Assembly: GCF_001610895.1 (NCBI RefSeq)
Contig: NZ_CP011273.1
Coordinates: 4,650,001 to 4,714,000, forward strand
From: Planctomyces sp. SH-PL62
GTDB taxonomy: Bacteria; Planctomycetota; Planctomycetia; Isosphaerales; Isosphaeraceae
Direction: 5' to 3'
DNA length: 64,000 nucleotides
Part shown: positions 19,804 to 28,752 of the stretch, one piece after another
Numbering within the stretch: position 1 is the first letter of the stretch
Layout: every line of letters begins with the position of its first letter
Notes under the pieces: generated by a model
What the model was told of the DNA's origin: nothing
The model's database searches: none
The model's input: the letters and a program-made list of their open reading frames with translations, nothing else
Program-made: the position numbers and the translations under genes

Positions 19804-21753
19804 ATGGCAAGCCGACTCGGCGTGGGTTGGATCAATCAGATGTCCCGGATCGCCGGGCCGACGCCCACGGGACGTTTCGCCTCGTTCGCCGTCCAGGTCG
19901 CTCGCGTCAACGCCCTGGAATCCCGGTTCGAGCCCCTGACCGACGCCGAGCTTCGCGAGAAAACCCACGCCCTGCGACTCCGCGCGCGGCAGGGCGACTC
20001 GCTCAACGGGCTCCTGCCGGAAGCCTTCGCCCTGACCCGCGAGGCCGCCAAGCGGACGATCGGCCAGCGCCAGTTCGACGTCCAGGTCCTGGGCGGCGTC
20101 GCCATCCACAATAGTTGCATCGCCGAGCTGGAGACGGGCGAAGGGAAGACCCTGGTCGCCACCATGCCGGCGGTGTTGAACGCGCTGCCGTCGAAGGGGG
20201 TGTACGTCGTCACCGTCAACGACTACCTCGCCCGCCGCGACGCCGAATGGATGGGCCAGATCTATCGCCACCTGGGCCTGACCATCGGCTGCATCCAGAC
20301 CGGGATGGCCGACTCGGAACGCCGCAAGGCATACGGCTGCGACATCACCTACGGCACCAGCAAGGAGATGGGCTTCGACTTCCTCCGCGACGAGCTGAAG
20401 CGCCTGCAACTCGGCGACACCCACCGCAAGTCGTTCGAGCAGGCCTTTCTCGGCCAGGGCGTCCATGTCGAGTCCGAGACCCCGGTCCAGCGCAGCCACC
20501 ACTTCGCCATGGTCGACGAGGCCGACAGCATCCTGATCGACGAGGCCCGAACCCCGCTCATCATCGGCGCCAACAACCAGCCGACGCAGGAGGAGGCCTC
20601 CGCCTACTACGGCGCCGACCAGCTCGCCGCCACCCTCGTCCGCATCAAGGACTACAAGTACGACCCGATCGAGAAGAAGGCCGAACTGTCAGCCGCCGGC
20701 CGCCGCAAGGTCCAGGCCCGCGCGGCCCACTCCTCGTTCGGGATGCTCACCGTGGACTCGCTCTACGAGTACGTCGAGCGTTCCCTGCGAGCCCAGATCG
20801 CCTACCTCCGCGACCGCGACTACGTCATCCACGAGGGCGAGATCGTCATCGTCGACGAATTCACGGGCCGCATGATGCCCGGCCGCCAGTGGCAAGACGG
20901 GCTCCATCAGGCGATCCAGGCGAAGGAAGGCCTGGAGATCACCCTGGAGACGATCACCGCCGCCCGCGTCACCGTCCAGGACTTCTTCAAGCGGTTCAAG
21001 AAGCTCGCGGGCATGACCGGCACCGCGACCACCGACGCCGCGGAGCTTCGGCGGATCTACAAGGTCGGCGTGATGAAGATCCCGACCAACCGCCACAACG
21101 CCCGCATCTGGCTCCCCGACCGGGTCTTCTCGAACGAGCTGGAGAAGTTCCAGGCGGTCGCCGACCAGATCGTCGAATGGAACAAGAAAGGCGCGCCGGT
21201 CCTGGTGGGCACCCGGTCGATCGAGAAGTCGGAGCACCTCAGCGCCCTGCTCGCCGAGGCGGGCATCGAGCATCAGGTCCTCAACGCCAAGAACCACGAG
21301 GTCGAGGCCCAGATCGTCGCCCAGGCCGGCCAGCAGGGGCGGGTCACGGTCGCCACCAACATGGCCGGTCGCGGCACCGACATCAAGCTCGGGGAGGGGG
21401 TCGCCGACCTGGGCGGGCTCCACGTGATCGGCACCGAGCGCAACGAGTCGCGGCGGATCGACCGCCAGCTCGCCGGCCGCTCCGCCCGCCAGGGAGACCG
21501 CGGCATCTGCCAGTTCTTCGTCTGCCTCCAGGACGAGATCGTCGAGGCGATCGGCGAGAAGCCGGCCAACCGCGTCCGCGCACGCTATGCCGGCCGCGGC
21601 GAGTTGACCAGCGCCGGCTGGCGACAATTCTTCATCCGGGCCCAGGCACGCAAGGAGCGGCAGCACTTCAAGGACCGCAAGCTCCTCATGCACTATGAGA
21701 AGCAGCGGGCCGAGATGCGCAAGAACATGGGCCTCAACCCGGTCCTCGGCTGA
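19804..21753 (+). CDS. Shortened SecA-like preprotein translocase ATPase
   Basis: The protein (649 aa) has the SecA ATPase motor: IAELETGEGKTLVA (Walker A, about 109-121), VTVNDYLARRDAEW, the DEAD box in MVDEADSILIDEARTPLIIG (about 236), a preprotein cross-linking insertion, FKKLAGMTGTA, and NBD2 with GTRSIEKSEHLS and ATNMAGRGTDIKLG. The final helicase motif is GRSARQGD rather than GRSGRQGD. It ends inside the first scaffold helix (KERQHFKDRKLLMHYEKQR), so most of the helical scaffold, the wing domain and the Cys/His tail are absent; full SecA is about 830-900 aa. It is probably a paralogue beside a full secA elsewhere, which cannot be seen here. ATG 19804 has AGAGGA 7 nt upstream; ATG 19786 is the alternative. 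Confidence 0.82.
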   Translation: MASRLGVGWINQMSRIAGPTPTGRFASFAVQVARVNALESRFEPLTDAELREKTHALRLRARQGDSLNGLLPEAFALTREAAKRTIGQRQFDVQVLGGVAIHNSCIAELETGEGKTLVATMPAVLNALPSKGVYVVTVNDYLARRDAEWMGQIYRHLGLTIGCIQTGMADSERRKAYGCDITYGTSKEMGFDFLRDELKRLQLGDTHRKSFEQAFLGQGVHVESETPVQRSHHFAMVDEADSILIDEARTPLIIGANNQPTQEEASAYYGADQLAATLVRIKDYKYDPIEKKAELSAAGRRKVQARAAHSSFGMLTVDSLYEYVERSLRAQIAYLRDRDYVIHEGEIVIVDEFTGRMMPGRQWQDGLHQAIQAKEGLEITLETITAARVTVQDFFKRFKKLAGMTGTATTDAAELRRIYKVGVMKIPTNRHNARIWLPDRVFSNELEKFQAVADQIVEWNKKGAPVLVGTRSIEKSEHLSALLAEAGIEHQVLNAKNHEVEAQIVAQAGQQGRVTVATNMAGRGTDIKLGEGVADLGGLHVIGTERNESRRIDRQLAGRSARQGDRGICQFFVCLQDEIVEAIGEKPANRVRARYAGRGELTSAGWRQFFIRAQARKERQHFKDRKLLMHYEKQRAEMRKNMGLNPVLG

Positions 21754-21766
21754 CCGGACGGCCCGT

Positions 21767-22753
21767 TCATCGAACGTCCCGCAGCATCGCCCTCGCCTCG
21801 CGCCGAAGGCGATCCTCCACGGCCGCGATCGGGCCCAGGCGCTTCTCGAACGTCGCCAGCCGATCGGGGCCGGCCTCGGTGCGCAGGTCCGCCAGGTAGG
21901 CCGCCAGGTTGGGCCTGAGCGAGCGCGAGGAGAGCAGGTTGTACATCAGCAGCCAGCTCTGGCCGTAGGCGAGCTGCGCCGTCGCGGGACGGTCGAAGAG
22001 CGCGTCATCGGTCAGGAGCTTCGGCAGCTCGATCCAGGGCTCGTCCGTCCGGCTCGCGGCCCGGATCGCCTCCAGCCTCGGCCGATTCACGCCGCCGACG
22101 GGGACTCGCGAACTCCGCCGCCACATCTCGAAGTACGTCGCCAACCCCTCGGTCACGCACTTCGGCGGCTCCTTGCGAAGCGCCAGCAGGCCGGTGTTGA
22201 AGCAGAGCAGATGCGTCGTCTCATGGACGAGCGTAAACGTATTGATCCGTTCGGCCGCCCCCCCCGCCCCGTGCTCGGGCCGGAAGTCGAAGACGACCAG
22301 GCGGTCGGCGTCGAGGTCGAAGTGCCCCCCCACGTCCTTCCCCGGCGCCTCCCCCACCAGCGCCCCGTACGAGATCGCGTCCTTCAGGACGACGACCATC
22401 ATCCGCTCGTCGGGGAAGTCGACCGGAAGCCCCCGGTCGCGCAGGTGTTTCAAGAAGACGCGACCCAGGGCCTCGCAGATCTCCAGCGCGCCATCCCGAA
22501 AAGCGTCCGGCGCATCGCCGACGCCGAGGAAGTGCTCGGTCCAGGAATATCCAAATGGGGCCAATCCGGCCTTCTTCGCCTGGGCCTGGATTCCGGCCAC
22601 CCGTTCGGCCTCCTCGGCGACCGAGGCCCGGTCCCGGGCGATCGCCCGCCGGGAGGAAGCCGGACCCGCCGCGGAGGCCAGCAGGATGGCCGTCGACGCG
22701 CGACGAAGCCACTCCCGTCGGGACGCGGCGAACTCGGGTCGATTCCGGGTCAT
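21767..22753 (-). CDS. DUF1570-type putative zinc metalloprotease, Tat signal
   Basis: This is a 328-aa exported protein. The N-terminus has a twin-arginine signal (SRREWLRRASTAILLASAAG), fitting Tat export. The catalytic-looking zinc motif HETTH lies in FTLVHETTHLLCFNTGLL (about residue 175), followed by PKCVTEGLATYFEMW, where the Glu may be the third ligand, as in gluzincin-like peptidases. This matches DUF1570, a family common in planctomycetes with unknown substrates. ATG 22753 is chosen because it opens the Tat signal; upstream in-frame sequence is non-descript. A TATAAT hexamer (22817-22822, - strand) lies 64 nt upstream but lacks a matching -35 box. It is convergent with the SecA gene and divergent from the epimerase gene. 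Confidence 0.72.
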   Translation of the reverse strand: MTRNRPEFAASRREWLRRASTAILLASAAGPASSRRAIARDRASVAEEAERVAGIQAQAKKAGLAPFGYSWTEHFLGVGDAPDAFRDGALEICEALGRVFLKHLRDRGLPVDFPDERMMVVVLKDAISYGALVGEAPGKDVGGHFDLDADRLVVFDFRPEHGAGGAAERINTFTLVHETTHLLCFNTGLLALRKEPPKCVTEGLATYFEMWRRSSRVPVGGVNRPRLEAIRAASRTDEPWIELPKLLTDDALFDRPATAQLAYGQSWLLMYNLLSSRSLRPNLAAYLADLRTEAGPDRLATFEKRLGPIAAVEDRLRREARAMLRDVR

Positions 22754-22965
22754 GCGAAGTCTCCGGCGAAGGGGGCGAGCGTCGGACAACTCGTCTCGGC
22801 GCGCAGGAACGACTCGATTATACTCCGCTCCGTCCAGAAAAAGGGTCGCGGCTCCCCGCCCGACCCCACAGGGATGGTTTTGGATCAAGACGCTACACCC
22901 AAGATCCCTCGCGTGCCGAGCCGACCTCCGCAACGAGAGCTCCACATGCCGGGACGCTTGCGAGG

Positions 22966-23910
22966 ATGGACATGCCCGATCGCATCTTACTGACCGGCGG
23001 GACCGGATTTTTCGGACGTCGCATCGCTGAAGTCCTTCGGGAACGCGGCCATACCGTCGCCACCCCCGGCCGGCCGGACTTCAACCTCATGGACCCGGAC
23101 TCCACGCTCCGCACGCTGGAGCAGGTCAAGCCTGACACGATCGTCCACTCCGCCGCCCACTACGGCGGGCTTGGCATCTGCGTGGCCGAGCCGGTTCAGA
23201 TCTTCCAGCGCAACGTCATCATGGGGGTCAACCTCCTCGACGCCGCCGCCAAGGTCGGCGCCAAGAAGTTCCTCACGATCGGGTCGGCCTGCGCCTACGC
23301 CGGGGCCGTCAACGGCGACATGAAGGAGAGCGACTTCTGGTCCGGCCCGCTCCACCCCTCGGTCGAGTCCTACGGCTTCACCAAGAAGGTCATGGAAGTG
23401 GGCATGCGGGCCTACCAGCGCGGTTGCGGGATGATGGGCCAGATGCCCATCGTCACCAATCTCTACGGGGAGCACGACGTCTTCGGCGAGTATCGCTCGC
23501 ACGTCGCCGCCGCGCTCATCAAGAAGTTCGCCGACGCCGTCATCGAGAAGAAGAAGCAGGTCGTCTGCTGGGGGACCGGCGCCCCCGTCCGCGAGTTCAT
23601 CTACTCCGGCGACGCCGCCGAAGGCGTCGCGCGGCTGCTGGAAAGCGGCTATACCGACCCGCTCAACCTCGGCACCGGGATCGGCACGACCATCAAGGAA
23701 CTCTCCGAGATCGTCGCCCGCCTGACCCACTTCGACGGCGAGATCGTCTGGGACACCACCAAGCCCGACGGCGTGATGCGGAAGGTCCTCGACGTCTCCA
23801 AGATGGAGAGCGTCCTCAACTGGAAGCCGCCGACGAGCCTCGAAGCCGGCCTCGCCAAGACCATCAAGTGGTACATGGCCAACAAGGCCGAAGCCGACGC
23901 CCGCTCCTGA
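22966..23910 (+). CDS. NAD-dependent epimerase/reductase, GDP-L-fucose synthase-like
   Basis: This cytosolic extended-SDR enzyme (314 aa) probably acts on GDP-4-keto-6-deoxymannose, or another nucleotide sugar, to form a precursor for surface polysaccharide. Visible are the Rossmann motif TGGTGFFGRRI (residues about 9-19), HSAAHYGGLGICVAEP, the catalytic Ser in IGSACAYAG, the Tyr-xxx-Lys pair in ESYGFTKKVMEVG, and TNLYGEHDVFGEYRSHV, which is typical of the GDP-fucose synthase branch. ATG 22966 and ATG 22972 are both possible; GAGGA at 22962-22966 favours 22972. No gmd gene is visible nearby. A strong hairpin follows at 23941. Confidence 0.85.
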   Translation: MDMPDRILLTGGTGFFGRRIAEVLRERGHTVATPGRPDFNLMDPDSTLRTLEQVKPDTIVHSAAHYGGLGICVAEPVQIFQRNVIMGVNLLDAAAKVGAKKFLTIGSACAYAGAVNGDMKESDFWSGPLHPSVESYGFTKKVMEVGMRAYQRGCGMMGQMPIVTNLYGEHDVFGEYRSHVAAALIKKFADAVIEKKKQVVCWGTGAPVREFIYSGDAAEGVARLLESGYTDPLNLGTGIGTTIKELSEIVARLTHFDGEIVWDTTKPDGVMRKVLDVSKMESVLNWKPPTSLEAGLAKTIKWYMANKAEADARS

Positions 23911-24412
23911 GACGGGCCTCGCCGCGCGAAGGACGATCTCAAACGCCCCCGACGCCCGACCGGCGCGCCGGGGGCGTTTCCGCGCGCCGACCGTTCCGCC
24001 CTCCAATCCCCTCCCCCATCGACCGAATTCCCAGAAACCGGCCTCCCCCGGCTGCAATCGGAAGCCAGTGTTATCCTGGGGCGTTGTCTCCTGGACGACC
24101 TGATCTCCTGTAGTCCGTGAGGCAACGGCATTCCGCCGCGCGATCGAAAACGCCGAAGGAAGCCAATTTTCATTTTAATTCAAGTTGCTGCCAACAAACG
24201 ATTTACGCATGATTCACGGCTTGCGACCGAAGCCAATCGAACCCAATTTCGTCGTCGCTCTCGGTCGCTCCGCCAGCACCGGGCGGATTCGAAAGTCGAG
24301 AAATCCGTCACCATGAGACGCCGAGACGCCACCCAGGGAAGGAGGGCTGGGGCCGATCGGAACGGCAGCCGGCCCTGACCCTGTTTCGGGCCCTCGACCC
24401 TGGGATGCTGGC
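23911..24412. other. Intergenic region upstream of the ECF sigma/M16 gene
   Basis: After the terminator at 23941-23979 this stretch contains a locally AT-rich block at about 24165-24220. A weak sigma70-like pair, TTGCTG and CATGAT with 17-nt spacing (24185-24213), is the best promoter candidate but matches only 7 of 12 positions. I see no gene, tRNA or known RNA motif in the rest. Confidence 0.4.
23941..23979 (+). terminator. Strong hairpin terminator after the epimerase gene
   Basis: An 11-bp perfect inverted repeat, AAACGCCCCCG (23941-23951) and CGGGGGCGTTT (23969-23979), encloses a 17-nt loop. The 3' arm ends in TTT, giving a short U tract. It begins 31 nt after the stop at 23910. Confidence 0.7.
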
Positions 24413-27400
24413 ATGAACGCGACGACTGAGAGGGAAGCGGATGACGCGAGACTTTGGGATCGAGTCCGTGGCGGAAGTCGCGAGGCGTTCGAGCAGGTCG
24501 TCCGCCGGCACCAATCGCTGGTCGCGGCGGTCGCTTACAACGTCTGCGGCGACCTGACGACCAGCGAGGACGTCGCGCAGGAAACCTTCTGGGCGGCCTG
24601 GAAAGGGCGAGACTCCCTCCAGGACCCGAACCGCCTGCGCCCATGGCTCTGCGGCATCGCCCGGAACCTGGCGGCGAACGCCGTCCGGCGTTCCGCAAGC
24701 CGGGGGACTTCGAGCGTCCATGACCACGCGACGGACCTTGAAGGGGCCGGGCCGGACCCGGCCGAGGCGGCCCTCCGAGGCGACGAGCAGGCGCTGATCT
24801 GGCGGACGCTCGGTGAGATTCCGCCGCTGTATCGCGAGCCGCTCATCCTTTACTACCGACAGGAACAGTCGGTGGCGGACGTCGCCGCGAGCCTCGAACT
24901 GACCGAGGACGCGGTAAAACAGCGCCTTTCGCGAGGTCGGGCGATGCTCCGCGAACGGCTCGCCTCTTTGGTCGAAGCCGGGCTGCGTCGGAGCCGTCCC
25001 GGACGCTCTTTCACGACCGGCGTGATGGCGGGCCTGACGCTGGCCGGAGCCGGGTCGAAATCCGCCGTCGCCGCCACCGGGGCCACGCTCCCCGCCGTCG
25101 CGGGCTCGATCGCGACCGGGGGAGTTTTCGGCATGCTCGCCGGGCTCCTCGGCGGCTGGCTCGGCGCATGGCTTCCCGCCCAGACGGCCGCCACGATCCG
25201 CCAGCGCGAGGCCCACCGGAGGGCCGGGCGGCGGCTCCTGCTCGCCTCGGTCGGGTTCGCCCTGGTCATCCTGGTCCTGAGCCGGACGCTCGCGGGGACC
25301 CGGGCCTATCTCCCGGCCTGGCTGGCGGCGATGGCCATATTCCAGGTCTGGGTGGGTATCGAGGTCTGGCGCCTGTGCCGACGCCTCGGGGAGATCCGGG
25401 CCTCCAGCGCCCCCGACGAGGTCAACGTGACGGCCGTTCGGCAGGGACTGGCGTTCGCCGCACGTGGGGCGCGAGGACGCGTCTATCGGAGTCGCTTCCG
25501 GTTCCTCGGCCTGCCGCTGGTCGACATCCAGGTCGCCGACCCGCCGCAGTACGACGGCGACGGCGTGCAGGCGGCCCCGGCGGCTTCCCGACGCGTCGCC
25601 ACGGGCTGGATCGCCGTCGGCGACGAGGCGCGTGGCGTCTTGCTGGCCGTCGGGACGCGAGCCTTCGGGGCCCTGGCGATCGGCGGCGCCGCCTTCGGGC
25701 TCGTCAGTTTCGGCGGACTGGCGATCGGCGTGGTGGCCCTCGGCGGTGTAGCCGTCGGTGGGCTGGCGGTCGCGGGCCTGGCGTTCGGAGTGGTCGCGGT
25801 CGGCGGGTTGGCCGTCGGCGATTGCGCCTTAGGCGGCGCGAGCCTGGCCCGGTCGTTGGCCGTCGGCGGCATCGCCCTGGCCTGGGACACGGCGATGGGA
25901 GGGGCCGCAATCGCCGGTCAGAGGGCCGTCGCGCATGAGGTCGGTGCTCGATGGCTCGCCGGCGGTCCAAGCGGCGTCCCCGCGCTGGAGGGGCCGATCG
26001 CGCTCGCCGCGCGTCGGCTCATGCCCCAGGGCCGGTCGGTGTTCTTCGGAATCGGTGTAATCGGTCTGGCCCTTGAATTCACGAGGATGGCTCTGATGTA
26101 TCGACGCCCGCTTTTCAGTCAGTCGACGAAGGTGGGGATCCTCCTCGCGGGAAGCCTGGCGGTGTTCAGCGGTTGCTCGACGTCCGGGGCGCCCCCCGCC
26201 CCGACGAGGTTTCAGCTCGACAACGGCCTGACCGTCCTTTTGCGGCCGGTCTCGGGGGCCTCGCAGACGGCGCTCGTCGTGCTCTACGACATCGGCGGGG
26301 ACCATGACCCCGAGGGGCGATCGGGCCTGGCGCACTTTGTCGAGCACCTGTACACGACCGCGGGCGCCGGAACGAGCGCCCCCCGCACCGCCGAGGAGTT
26401 CCTCCAGCGATATCCCGCGGGCTGCAACGCCCAGACGGGCGATCGCTACACGGCCTACGCGACCGTCTTCCCCGCCGCCCAGATCGACGCCGAACTTGGC
26501 GAAGCGTCCGCTCGCATGGGATCGCTGAAGATCACCGAGGCCGACCTCGACCGGGAACGTCCTCGACTGATCGACGAGACGGCCAGGATGTTCGAGTTGG
26601 TTCCCAGCCTCGCCGCGATCAACAACGCTCGTGAGATCGTGCGTCCCACTCCTCGGGGTGGTCGACGGGGGGGCCTGCCCGAGTCGCTCGCGAAGATCAC
26701 CGCCGAGGAGGCGAGCGAGTACTGGAGACGCTACTACAAACCCCGCAACGCGACCCTCGTCGTAGCCGGTTCATTCGACGTCGACGATGCGTCCGCACTC
26801 ATCCGACGCCACTTCGACGGACTCCCGGCAGGAGAAGAACGACCCGCGCCGGGGGAGCCCGGCGCGATCGCGACGCCTCGCGACAAGGTGGTCTCCGTGC
26901 CGGCTCCGGGCGGGTCGATGGCGGCCGTGGCCATCGCCGCCCCTCAACCGCGCGACGGCGATTACGCGGGTTACGTCGTGCTCGGTGCCCGCCTCGTGAA
27001 GTTGGCGATGGACCCGTCGAGCGGAATCCAGCCTTATATGCCTTTACTGGACGATCCCGGCGCGATCATCGTGTCGACCGTCGCCCTCCCCACCGAGACG
27101 GGCGATGCGGCCGCTCAGCGTCTCACCGGCCGGCTTTCGCAGGTCGTGCAGGCCGAATCGACGAGCGCTGAGATCGCGGAGGTCCTGTCGACGTACGGCT
27201 TCTTCCTGGGCACGACCGACCTCCCCGATCAGGCGCTGGCGGCCAACCTCTACGGCGTGGCGTTCGCGATGGGCCGTCGAGAGCAGCTCGGCATCGAACC
27301 TGCGGCGATGACCGCTGCAATGCAGGCCGTCACGCCCGAAAGCGTTCGAAAGGCGGCCGCCGGTCTCTTCGCCGAGTCGAATCGGGGACTCGTGCAGATC

Positions 27401-27424
27401 CGAACCGCCGACTCGCCCCGCTGA
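24413..27424 (+). CDS. ECF sigma factor with membrane/repeat domain, in frame with an M16 lipoprotein peptidase
   Basis: One unbroken frame of 1003 codons holds two proteins' worth of domains. Residues 1-190 are an ECF sigma factor: region 2 (FEQVVRRHQSLVAAVAYNV, EDVAQETFWAAWKG) and region 4 (LYREPLILYYRQ, SVADVAASLELTEDAVKQRL). Residues about 205-330 hold membrane helices, and 428-477 are ten five-residue repeats. From residue about 562 a lipoprotein signal is visible (VGILLAGSLAVFSGC), followed by an M16 peptidase with HFVEH (641-645) and Glu722, the expected 77 residues on. Sigma factors work in the cytosol and lipoproteins outside it, so separate translation is likely. ATG 26096 has GAGG at 26083-26086 and would start the lipoprotein exactly. 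A true fusion remains possible. Confidence 0.75.
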   Translation: MNATTEREADDARLWDRVRGGSREAFEQVVRRHQSLVAAVAYNVCGDLTTSEDVAQETFWAAWKGRDSLQDPNRLRPWLCGIARNLAANAVRRSASRGTSSVHDHATDLEGAGPDPAEAALRGDEQALIWRTLGEIPPLYREPLILYYRQEQSVADVAASLELTEDAVKQRLSRGRAMLRERLASLVEAGLRRSRPGRSFTTGVMAGLTLAGAGSKSAVAATGATLPAVAGSIATGGVFGMLAGLLGGWLGAWLPAQTAATIRQREAHRRAGRRLLLASVGFALVILVLSRTLAGTRAYLPAWLAAMAIFQVWVGIEVWRLCRRLGEIRASSAPDEVNVTAVRQGLAFAARGARGRVYRSRFRFLGLPLVDIQVADPPQYDGDGVQAAPAASRRVATGWIAVGDEARGVLLAVGTRAFGALAIGGAAFGLVSFGGLAIGVVALGGVAVGGLAVAGLAFGVVAVGGLAVGDCALGGASLARSLAVGGIALAWDTAMGGAAIAGQRAVAHEVGARWLAGGPSGVPALEGPIALAARRLMPQGRSVFFGIGVIGLALEFTRMALMYRRPLFSQSTKVGILLAGSLAVFSGCSTSGAPPAPTRFQLDNGLTVLLRPVSGASQTALVVLYDIGGDHDPEGRSGLAHFVEHLYTTAGAGTSAPRTAEEFLQRYPAGCNAQTGDRYTAYATVFPAAQIDAELGEASARMGSLKITEADLDRERPRLIDETARMFELVPSLAAINNAREIVRPTPRGGRRGGLPESLAKITAEEASEYWRRYYKPRNATLVVAGSFDVDDASALIRRHFDGLPAGEERPAPGEPGAIATPRDKVVSVPAPGGSMAAVAIAAPQPRDGDYAGYVVLGARLVKLAMDPSSGIQPYMPLLDDPGAIIVSTVALPTETGDAAAQRLTGRLSQVVQAESTSAEIAEVLSTYGFFLGTTDLPDQALAANLYGVAFAMGRREQLGIEPAAMTAAMQAVTPESVRKAAAGLFAESNRGLVQIRTADSPR
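25694..25843 (+). repeat. Ten tandem pentapeptide-like repeats inside the sigma-factor protein
   Basis: Exactly ten 15-nt units encode (F/I/L/V)-G/A-(G/V)-hydrophobic-(A/S): FGLVS, FGGLA, IGVVA, LGGVA, VGGLA, VAGLA, FGVVA, VGGLA, VGDCA, LGGAS. The period of five resembles pentapeptide-repeat beta-helices, but with Gly instead of the usual Asp/Asn, and it would be very hydrophobic. The flanking sequence (AIGGAA before, LAVGGIALAW after) looks like decayed units of the same repeat. Confidence 0.7.
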
Positions 27425-27680
27425 CCCTTCGGGATGCGGAGTCTCGCGTCGGTGGGTCATCCACACGTCCCGAGGCGAACCCCCGGAACCGGTCCGGAGG
27501 CGGCGAGTAGTCCGACTATGCGTGATCGAGCGGGGGGGTGGATCGCCCCCCCGCGCGGCGGAGTTGACCGGGCGGGCGGCAGTCCTTAAGCTGGGAGGCG
27601 GCAGGAGCCCGCCGGACCGACCGACGATCGTCCCACCTTCCTCAAGCATCGATCAGATACGCATTGAAAGGCTGAGTTTC

Positions 27681-28664
27681 ATGAACGCGTTCGATCCCCG
27701 CCCGCCATTCTACCTGGGCATCGACCTCGGGGGGACGAACATCAAGAGCGGGGTGGTCGAGGACACGGGGCGTCCGCTCTCCTCGGTCAGCATCGAGACC
27801 AACGCCGAACTCGGCCCCGAGGTGGGCATCGAGAACCTGGCGAAAGCGGGTCGGATGGCGGTGGAGGCCAGCGGCCTGAGCTGGGACCAGATCGCCGGGG
27901 TCGGGCTGGGCTCGCCGGGGACGATGGACCTCTCTCGCGGGATGCTGCTGGAGCCCCCCAACCTCCCGGGCTGGAACCAGCTTCCGATCCGCGACCTGCT
28001 CGCCGCGAAGCTCCAGAAGCCGACGATCCTCCAGAACGACGCCAACGCCGCCGCTTTCGGCGAATACTGGGCCGGATCGGGTCGCAACACCCGCAGCCTG
28101 GTCCTCTTCACGCTGGGGACGGGGATCGGCTGCGGCATCATCACCGACGGCCGGATCGTCGAGGGTCGTCACAGCCACGGCGGCGAGTGCGGCCACATCA
28201 TCATCCAGATGGAGAACGGCCGTCGTTGCGGCTGCGGGGCCTACGGCCACCTGGAGGCCTACGCCTCCGCGACGGCCGTGGTCAAGCGCGCCCTCGACCT
28301 GCTCGAAGAGGACTCCGCCCAGAGCGTGCTTCGCGACGTCCCGGCCGAGGAACTCAGCAGCCGGGCGATCAGCGAGGCCTCCGACGCCGGCGACCCGATC
28401 GCTCGACGGCTCATGAAGGAGACGGCCTATTACCTCGCGGTCGGGGCCGTCAACCTGCTCCACACCATCAACCCTGACATCGTGCTGTTCGGCGGCGGGA
28501 TGATCGCCGCCGGCGAGGGCTTCCTCGAAGAGATCCGCCAGCACATCCAGAATATGGCGTTCCCCGCCGTCGCCCAGGGGACGCGGGTCGACTACGCCGA
28601 GCTCGGCGGCGACGCCGGATTCATCGGCGCCGCCGGATGCGCCCGCGACGCCTTCGGACGCTGA
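27681..28664 (+). CDS. ROK family glucokinase/sugar kinase
   Basis: This cytosolic ATP-dependent hexokinase of the ROK family (327 aa) probably phosphorylates glucose to glucose-6-phosphate. Visible motifs are the phosphate-1 loop GIDLGGTNIKSGVV (about residues 13-26), LQNDANAAAFGEYW with the catalytic Asp, FTLGTGIGCGIITDG, and the zinc site region HSHGGECGHIII followed by RRCGCGAYGHLEAYAS. The canonical CxCGxxGCxE motif has His in place of the third Cys, which could still bind zinc. ATG 27681 has AAAGG about 10 nt upstream. Transcriptional ROK repressors carry an N-terminal helix-turn-helix; none is present, so kinase is the better call. Confidence 0.88.
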   Translation: MNAFDPRPPFYLGIDLGGTNIKSGVVEDTGRPLSSVSIETNAELGPEVGIENLAKAGRMAVEASGLSWDQIAGVGLGSPGTMDLSRGMLLEPPNLPGWNQLPIRDLLAAKLQKPTILQNDANAAAFGEYWAGSGRNTRSLVLFTLGTGIGCGIITDGRIVEGRHSHGGECGHIIIQMENGRRCGCGAYGHLEAYASATAVVKRALDLLEEDSAQSVLRDVPAEELSSRAISEASDAGDPIARRLMKETAYYLAVGAVNLLHTINPDIVLFGGGMIAAGEGFLEEIRQHIQNMAFPAVAQGTRVDYAELGGDAGFIGAAGCARDAFGR

Positions 28665-28752
28665 GCTTCCTCCCGCGCAGTGCCTGATGATCGAGACCCC
28701 GGGCCGGGAGAGCGTCAGCGTTCCTCCGGCCCCTGTCGTTTGGTCTCGCGAT

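Noticed and set aside
22817-22822. Perfect TATAAT upstream of the DUF1570 gene as a promoter
   Set aside because: No -35 hexamer with any similarity lies at 16-18 nt spacing, so it is mentioned only as context.
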